Position numbers and translations under genes: made by a program. Under the pieces are notes generated by a model. That model had not been told where the DNA came from and searched no databases. It saw only the letters and a program-made list of their open reading frames with translations. A stretch of DNA of 46,315 nucleotides from JAYPWI01 sp038135065. GTDB taxonomy: Bacteria > Actinomycetota > Acidimicrobiia > Acidimicrobiales > Poriferisodalaceae. Shown here piece by piece: positions 42,165-46,315 of the stretch. Position 1 is the first letter of the stretch. Each line of letters begins with the position of its first letter. The stretch covers positions 1-46,315 of the forward strand of contig JAYPWI010000028.1 of the NCBI GenBank assembly GCA_038135065.1. Direction: 5' to 3'.

Positions 42165-43349
42165 TCAGCCGATGACGCCCCGTTCGTGCAGGTCAGCCAG
42201 GGTGGAGGCGCTGAGCCCCAGCTCGGCGTCGAGCACCTCGTCGGTGTGCTGCCCCAGTCCCGGGGCGGCCTGGAGGGCGACGTCCGATGCGGACAAGCGG
42301 GGTGCCCACCCCAGCATTGGTACCTGGCCGTGGGCCGGGTGTTCGATCTGGTGGACGAAGCCTCGCTCGTTGAGATGGGGGTCGTGGATGAGGTCCTTGG
42401 TGTCGAGTACCGGCCCCCCGGGAACGCCCACCTCGGCCAGGGCGATAGCCACCTCGTGCTTGGTCATGGTCGAGGTCCAGGCGGCGATCTCGTCGTAGAG
42501 CTCGGCCGAGTTGGCCACCCGGCTGCTGTTGCGGGCGAACCGTTCGTCCTCGGCCAGTTCGGGGCGGCCCATTGCTCGGCACAGGTCGACGAACATCTTG
42601 GGGGTCACGGCCATGATCATCACGTGGTCGTTGGGGCCTCCCCCCTTGGTCGGGTACAGGTTGTTCACCGCATACATCCCGCTGCCGATACGGGGCGCCG
42701 GGTTCTCTCCCCAGCCCGGGGCCATGGCCACCCGGGTGCGCATGTAGTACGTCATGGCTTCCTGCATGGAGACCTCGATCCGCTGACCGTCCCCGGTCCG
42801 CAGCCGTTGCACGTAGGCGGCCAGGATGGCCAGGGCCAGCTGCACCCCGGTCCCCGAGTCGCCGGTGGTCGGCCCGGGCAGCAGGGGAGGCCCGTCCGGG
42901 TATCCGGTGGTGGAGAGGGCGCCAGCCATGGCCTGGGCCACCCCGTCGAAGCACTTGCGGTCGGCGTAGGGCCCGCTCAGGCCGAAGCCTTTGACCGAGG
43001 CGTAGATGATGGACGGGTGCACGGCCCGAATAGCGTCGTAGCCCACGTCGAGCTTCTCGACGACGCCGGGGCCGTAGTTCTCCACGAACACGTCGAAGTT
43101 GGGGGCCAACTCCAGCAGCAGGTCGCGCCCCTCGGTCGTGGTGAGGTCGATCACGATGCTGCGCTTGTTGCAGTTCCAGTACATGAAGTAGTCGCGGGGC
43201 ACGTTGTCGATGCCCCGACCGGGGTCGCCGTGGCCGGGCGGTTCCACCTTCACCACGTCGGCCCCGAACCAGGCCAGGGCCTGGGTGGCGCTGGGACCCG
43301 CTTCGTACTGGGTCATGTCGAGGATGCGAAGACCGTCGAGCGCTGGCAT
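42165..43349 (-). CDS. CaiB/BaiF family III CoA transferase
   Basis: 394 residues from ATG 43349. DMTQYEAGPSATQALAWFGADVVKVEPP, GFGLSGPYADR and TTGDSGTG (Asp164, the nucleophile that forms an aspartyl-CoA anhydride) are the family's hallmarks. LNERGFVHQIEHP is the usual C-terminal region. It transfers CoA to an acid to begin CoA-linked breakdown. It lies 39 bp upstream of the SnoaL-like gene on the same strand and is divergent from the SDR gene. Confidence 0.92.
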   Translation of the reverse strand: MPALDGLRILDMTQYEAGPSATQALAWFGADVVKVEPPGHGDPGRGIDNVPRDYFMYWNCNKRSIVIDLTTTEGRDLLLELAPNFDVFVENYGPGVVEKLDVGYDAIRAVHPSIIYASVKGFGLSGPYADRKCFDGVAQAMAGALSTTGYPDGPPLLPGPTTGDSGTGVQLALAILAAYVQRLRTGDGQRIEVSMQEAMTYYMRTRVAMAPGWGENPAPRIGSGMYAVNNLYPTKGGGPNDHVMIMAVTPKMFVDLCRAMGRPELAEDERFARNSSRVANSAELYDEIAAWTSTMTKHEVAIALAEVGVPGGPVLDTKDLIHDPHLNERGFVHQIEHPAHGQVPMLGWAPRLSASDVALQAAPGLGQHTDEVLDAELGLSASTLADLHERGVIG

Positions 43350-43364
43350 GTGAACCCCCTGGGC

Positions 43365-43381
43365 GGCCCGAGCGACGGGCC
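43365..43381. promoter_or_regulatory. Inverted repeat in the CoA transferase/SDR divergent gap
   Basis: ggcccg-agcga-cgggcc, perfect 6-bp arms, lies 16 bases upstream of the CoA transferase ATG and 59 bases from the SDR ATG. It could be an operator or a 5' untranslated hairpin of the CoA transferase message. Confidence 0.3.
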
Positions 43382-43428
43382 GTTGGGCCCTCACGGTAGG
43401 TCCTCGGCGCGCACCGTGCGAGGAAGCC

Positions 43429-43434
43429 TAGGGT
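43429..43434 (+). promoter_or_regulatory. -10 candidate of a possibly leaderless SDR transcript
   Basis: TAGGGT followed by exactly six bases (gcgggc) and the ATG at 43441, the same arrangement as at 4809-4821. No ribosome site is visible in those six bases. Confidence 0.45.
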
Positions 43435-43440
43435 GCGGGC

Positions 43441-44181
43441 ATGGGACGACTTGACGGCAAGATTGCGATCATCACCGGTGCGGCCAGAGGCCAGGGCGAG
43501 GCTGAGGCTCGGCTCTTCGCGGCGGAAGGGGCCACCGTGGTCCTCACCGATGTCCTGAGCAACGAGGGACAGGCGGTGGCTGCCGACATCGGGGGCACCT
43601 TCCATCACCACGACGTGTCGACCGAGGAGGGCTGGGAGCGGGTGGTGGCCGCCACCGTCGAACAGCATGGTCGGGTGGACGTGTTGATCAACAACGCCGG
43701 GATCTTCCACCGAGCCAAGATGATCGACCACACCCTGGACGACCTGCGGCGCATCCTCGACATCAACCTGATCGGGGTGTTCTTGGGGATGCGCACGGTG
43801 GCGCCGGTGATGATCGGCCAGCAGTCGGGGTCGATCGTGAACATCAGCTCCATCGCCGGTCTGGTGGGTGCTCCGGGCTCGATTGGGTACGGGGCGTCGA
43901 AGTTCGCGGTGACCGGGATGACCAAGACGGCGGCCATGGAGCTGGCCCGTCACAACATCAGGGTGAACTCCATCCATCCGGGGATGATCGACACCGACAT
44001 GATCGACGAGGTGGTGAGCCACGACGATGGTCGCAAGGAACGGATGGCCGGATCGACCCCCTTCCGCCGGGCCGCCGAGCCAGGCGAGATCGCCAACCTT
44101 GCGCTGTACCTGGCCTCGGACGAATCGAGCTTCAGTACCGGCTCGGAGTTCGTGGCCGACGGTGGGGTGACCGCCGTCTAG
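43441..44181 (+). CDS. Short-chain dehydrogenase/reductase
   Basis: 246 residues, classical SDR. TGAARGQG is the cofactor motif, LINNAG follows at about 83-88, the catalytic Ser is in NISSIAG and the Tyr-Lys pair in YGASK. It resembles 3-oxoacyl-ACP reductase or hydroxysteroid dehydrogenase types using NAD(P). It shares its CTAG stop with the convergent ornithine cyclodeaminase-like gene. Confidence 0.9.
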   Translation: MGRLDGKIAIITGAARGQGEAEARLFAAEGATVVLTDVLSNEGQAVAADIGGTFHHHDVSTEEGWERVVAATVEQHGRVDVLINNAGIFHRAKMIDHTLDDLRRILDINLIGVFLGMRTVAPVMIGQQSGSIVNISSIAGLVGAPGSIGYGASKFAVTGMTKTAAMELARHNIRVNSIHPGMIDTDMIDEVVSHDDGRKERMAGSTPFRRAAEPGEIANLALYLASDESSFSTGSEFVADGGVTAV

Positions 44182-45110
44182 GAGCCGGCCACCAACCGGG
44201 CAGCGACCAGGTCCTCGAGGGCCGTCCCGACCGACACGAAGACGGTGACGTCGCTGTCGGATCTGCGGGCCGACGTGGCGCGAGCCAGGTCGGCCAGGTC
44301 GCCCTGGATGTGGTCACGGGCGATCTTCCCTGAGGCCAGGGGTGCGGCCAGGTCCCCCGACAGCACGGCATCCTCGAGGGTGTCGACCCAGACGTGGGAT
44401 CGGCTGATGAGATCGTCGTCGCTTTCCCGCATGGTGGGGGAGAAGGCCCCCACCAGATCGACGTGGGTTCCTGGCCTGACGGCTGACCCGAGGACAAGGG
44501 GGGTGGTGGACCCTGTGGCACAGGTGACCGTGTCGGCCTCATGTGCTGGGGGAAGCTCGCCCTGGGCCACCGTGACGTCGCTGTCGAGTACGGCCGCTAG
44601 TTCCTGGGCGGTAGCTGCTGCGGCCTCGGGTCGGCGGCCCCAGACGGCGACGTGGCGGTACGGGCGAACGTGACAGTGGGCCTCGGCCAGGCGGGGAGCC
44701 AGGGCCCCGGTTCCCACCACCAGGAGACGCTCGGTGTCGGGCCGGGCCAGCCGGTCGGCGGCCAGGGCGGACGCTGCCGCGGTGCGGCGGGTCGTGAGCT
44801 CGTTGCCGTCGCAGGCCGCTCGCAGCACGCCGGTCGATGCGTCGAACAGCAACACCCCAGCGTTGACCATGGGCAGGCCGGCTGCGCCGTTGTCGGGGTG
44901 GACGTTCACCACCTTGACGACCAGCACGTCACCAACCCGCCAGGCCGGTTTCATCAGCATGGTGGCGTCGGACCCGCCGGGCACCGGAATCTGGTGGGCG
45001 GTGCGTTGGGGAGCGACCACGTCGTCGTCGACGAGGGCGTCCTCGAGACCGGTCAGCAGAGCCGCCCACGGTAGGGCTGCTGCCACCTCGGTATCACCGA
45101 ACCACTGCAC
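44178..45110 (-). CDS. Ornithine cyclodeaminase/mu-crystallin family protein
   Basis: 310 residues. MLMKPAW and VVKVVNVHPDN form the substrate-binding part, followed by the NAD(P) Rossmann motif LLVVGTGALAP and GAFSPTMRE, typical of the OCD family. Members include ornithine cyclodeaminase, ketimine reductase and alanine or lysine cyclodeaminases. The neighbouring DUF1330 gene is 9 bp upstream on the same strand. Confidence 0.85.
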   Translation of the reverse strand: MQWFGDTEVAAALPWAALLTGLEDALVDDDVVAPQRTAHQIPVPGGSDATMLMKPAWRVGDVLVVKVVNVHPDNGAAGLPMVNAGVLLFDASTGVLRAACDGNELTTRRTAAASALAADRLARPDTERLLVVGTGALAPRLAEAHCHVRPYRHVAVWGRRPEAAAATAQELAAVLDSDVTVAQGELPPAHEADTVTCATGSTTPLVLGSAVRPGTHVDLVGAFSPTMRESDDDLISRSHVWVDTLEDAVLSGDLAAPLASGKIARDHIQGDLADLARATSARRSDSDVTVFVSVGTALEDLVAARLVAGS

Positions 45111-45119
45111 GGGATGTCC

Positions 45120-45413
45120 TTACTCGACGCCCTCGACCACCCGTAGGTCGCGGGTGACCCCATCCCCCAAGGCGGCCAGCGCCGCCTGGTAACCGGCCCC
45201 GTCATGGCAGGCCACTGCCGCATCGAGCGACTCGAACTCGACGATCACGGTCCGCTGGGCGATGCCGGCCTCGTAGGCCTTGGCGGCGGTGCCCCGGGCC
45301 AGGAATCGGCCCCCCGCCTCGGCGATGGCCGGCCCGGCCAGGGCCGCGTAGGCGGCCAGCTTCTCGGGGTCGTGTACCTCGTGGTAAGCGCTCACCCAGT
45401 AGGCCTTGGCCAT
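45120..45413 (-). CDS. DUF1330 small protein
   Basis: 97 residues from ATG 45413, which has GAGGAG upstream. YWVSAYHEVHDPEKLAAYAALA and GGRFLARGTAAKAYE followed by RTVIVEFESLDAA match DUF1330, a dimeric alpha-beta barrel-like small protein of unknown function. A perfect 7-bp inverted repeat (45425-45440) lies just upstream of the ribosome site. It is cotranscribed with the OCD-family gene. Confidence 0.85.
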   Translation of the reverse strand: MAKAYWVSAYHEVHDPEKLAAYAALAGPAIAEAGGRFLARGTAAKAYEAGIAQRTVIVEFESLDAAVACHDGAGYQAALAALGDGVTRDLRVVEGVE

Positions 45414-45424
45414 GACAACTCCTC

Positions 45425-45440
45425 GGGTCGATGTCGACCC
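45425..45440. promoter_or_regulatory. Perfect inverted repeat upstream of DUF1330
   Basis: gggtcga-tg-tcgaccc, two 7-bp arms with a 2-bp spacer, directly upstream of the ribosome site. The tight spacer suits a dimeric protein operator better than an RNA hairpin. Confidence 0.35.
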
Positions 45441-45654
45441 CAAGAATGTCAGAGCAGGGCGGTCAGTGTGGCCTCGAGCGCATCGCTACGGCCCGCCGAG
45501 CAGTGGGGCGCAGTGGTCGGTGAGTGCAGGCGGGTCGTGTGGCAGCTATCGCTCACCTCGACGTCTCGGTCGGTTCGTTACTGCTGGGAAGCACTCATGA
45601 AAAGAGGTTCACGCGAGTCGACGGCGAAGTCTCTCTGTTGCGCAGCGGTGAGCG

Positions 45655-45698
45655 GCAGCATTGCGGAAAGAAAACCCTTCCTGCGTCCGCATTGCTGC
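45655..45698 (-). terminator. Imperfect stem-loop after the collagen-like gene
   Basis: gcagcattgcgg (45655-45666) and ccgcattgctgc (45687-45698) pair over 12 bp with one mismatch around a 20-base loop, 29 bases past the stop of the minus-strand gene. There is no T-run. Confidence 0.3.
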
Positions 45699-45726
45699 GC
45701 CGGCAGTGGTGGAGAAGGGATGTCGC

Positions 45727-46315
45727 TTAGGGCTGGGTGGCGGTCGGCGACATGGGGGGCGACCAGGTGGTGGGTAGACGGTAGTAGTACACGGGCGCGC
45801 TGACCGGCTCGGATGCAATGTTTTCCAGATAATCGCCACCTTGGTGACCGTAGGCGCAATGAACGCCGAACTCTTGTGGTCCGCAGGAGGCGTAGCTGCC
45901 GCCGGCAGCAAGAGGGTGGCTAATCGTTCTCCCGGTTACTTCCACGTAATAGGTGTATTCGGCTGACAGCGAGTCACGGTCGACGTAGACATCCGCCGAG
46001 TAGTTGGCGCCCTCCGCCTCCTGAAAATCGAACATGCAGTGGGAGGCTCCCCAGCCCAGATCGGCACCCCAGGTTTCGTGGGCCACCCACCTGTAGGCGC
46101 CCGGTACACAACCGTCGTTTGTCAATCGGAATGTTGCAGCGCTGTAGAACTCTCCTGGTGGCGCTCCTTGCGGGCCTTGGGGGCCGGACGTACTCCAATT
46201 GACGACTTCTGCAGACCGTGGGCATCGCGGGGCCTCGTCAGCAGTGATTCTGCTGATGCGGCCGTTGCGGGTGTTCTTGCACGCGTAATAGACGGGGTCA
46301 TCACCGCCGTCGTTG
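45727..46315 (-). CDS. Secreted protein with collagen-like GPQGPQG segment, 5' end off window
   Basis: About 196 C-terminal residues; the frame stays open to the window edge, so the start and any signal peptide lie outside. VYYACKNTRNGRI, then CPRS and VVNWSTSG followed by GPQGPQGAPPG resemble actinobacterial surface proteins in which a small Cys-containing domain precedes a collagen-like Gly-X-Y run. After the run comes a beta-rich domain with several Cys (CVPGAYRW, SHCMFDF, SYASCGPQEFGVHCAYG), which could form disulfides outside the cell. The C-terminus is Pro/Thr-rich. A TTG at 46125 would give only the latter domain. Function is unknown; location is inferred as extracellular. Confidence 0.7.
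   Translation of the reverse strand, partial: NDGGDDPVYYACKNTRNGRISRITADEAPRCPRSAEVVNWSTSGPQGPQGAPPGEFYSAATFRLTNDGCVPGAYRWVAHETWGADLGWGASHCMFDFQEAEGANYSADVYVDRDSLSAEYTYYVEVTGRTISHPLAAGGSYASCGPQEFGVHCAYGHQGGDYLENIASEPVSAPVYYYRLPTTWSPPMSPTATQP

Larger units (their letters stand above)
45414..45726. other. 313-bp intergenic region without a convincing gene
   Basis: No reading frame here has recognisable homology. It holds the leader and probable promoter of the DUF1330 operon at the left and the 3' flank of the collagen-like gene at the right. The base composition is visibly less GC-rich than in the rest of the window, especially from about 45590. Confidence 0.6.

Noticed and set aside
45414..45726. 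A tRNA or small RNA gene in the gap
   Set aside because: I found no T-loop GGTTCxAxxCC with a matching acceptor stem on either strand; the only structures are a short operator-like palindrome and an imperfect hairpin.
46122..46304. Short minus-strand frame at the window edge
   Set aside because: It lies in another frame over the collagen-like gene, whose open frame continues to the window end with a coherent GPQGPQG segment.

Overview
This window looks like a chromosomal segment from a high-GC actinobacterium, most plausibly an Acidimicrobiia-type lineage. The G+C content is roughly two-thirds or more by eye, GTG starts are common, genes are tightly packed and often overlap by ATGA, two luciferase-like F420-type oxidoreductases are present, and catabolic families are unusually dense. 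The taxonomic placement is inference. A run of ten Ns at 34307-34316 shows that this is a draft or metagenome scaffold. I see no rRNA, tRNA, CRISPR array, insertion sequence or phage gene, and no gene I recognise as a DNA-binding transcription factor.

Layout. 1-500: 5' part of a TolB-like beta-propeller lipoprotein (minus strand). 561-3904: a ring-cleavage block with a C-terminal-only Rieske oxygenase, an RraA-type aldolase, a LigJ-like hydratase and a LigB-type extradiol dioxygenase. 3969-4771: two small DUF202 membrane proteins. 4821-13505: an aromatic block with a molybdenum hydroxylase large subunit, an intradiol dioxygenase, a double-hotdog MaoC protein, a QueF-like protein, an HpaB-type monooxygenase, a Baeyer-Villiger-type monooxygenase and a 2-oxopent-4-enoate hydratase-type enzyme. 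13525-17048 (minus): a MetE-like methyltransferase, a DUF3500 protein with a His-rich tail and a TauD-family dioxygenase. 17203-18843: a phosphohistidine-domain protein without an ATP-grasp domain.

18840-25732 (minus): Tyr phosphatase, a second RraA, RidA, a giant fused indolepyruvate ferredoxin oxidoreductase and a type I sulfatase. 25865-30906 (plus): a second HpaB, two LLM oxidoreductases, a VOC dioxygenase-like protein and a quinone oxidoreductase. 30937-35838: a second molybdenum hydroxylase large subunit fused by tight spacing to a modABC molybdate transporter. 35880-37860 (minus): a three-RidA-domain protein and two hotdog proteins with 4-bp overlaps. 37970-40036: amidohydrolase and a methyltransferase-like protein. 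40110-43349 (minus): CoA transferase, SnoaL-like protein, DUF35 and thiolase. 43441-44181: SDR. 44178-45413 (minus): DUF1330 protein and an ornithine cyclodeaminase-family protein. 45727-46315: 3' part of a secreted collagen-like protein.

How it may work together: oxygenases (Rieske, HpaB, BVMO, LLM, TauD, Mo hydroxylases) activate aromatic or alicyclic substrates. Intradiol and extradiol enzymes open rings. Hydratases and RraA aldolases make central metabolites. CoA transferase, hotdog hydratases, thiolase with DUF35, and SDR form a beta-oxidation-like or sterol-side-chain-like end. ModABC feeds molybdate to the Mo hydroxylases. The substrates cannot be read from the sequence. The least conventional pieces are the single-chain triple RidA, the QueF-like protein inside an aromatic operon, the orphan phosphohistidine protein and the DUF3500/TauD/MetE-like trio.
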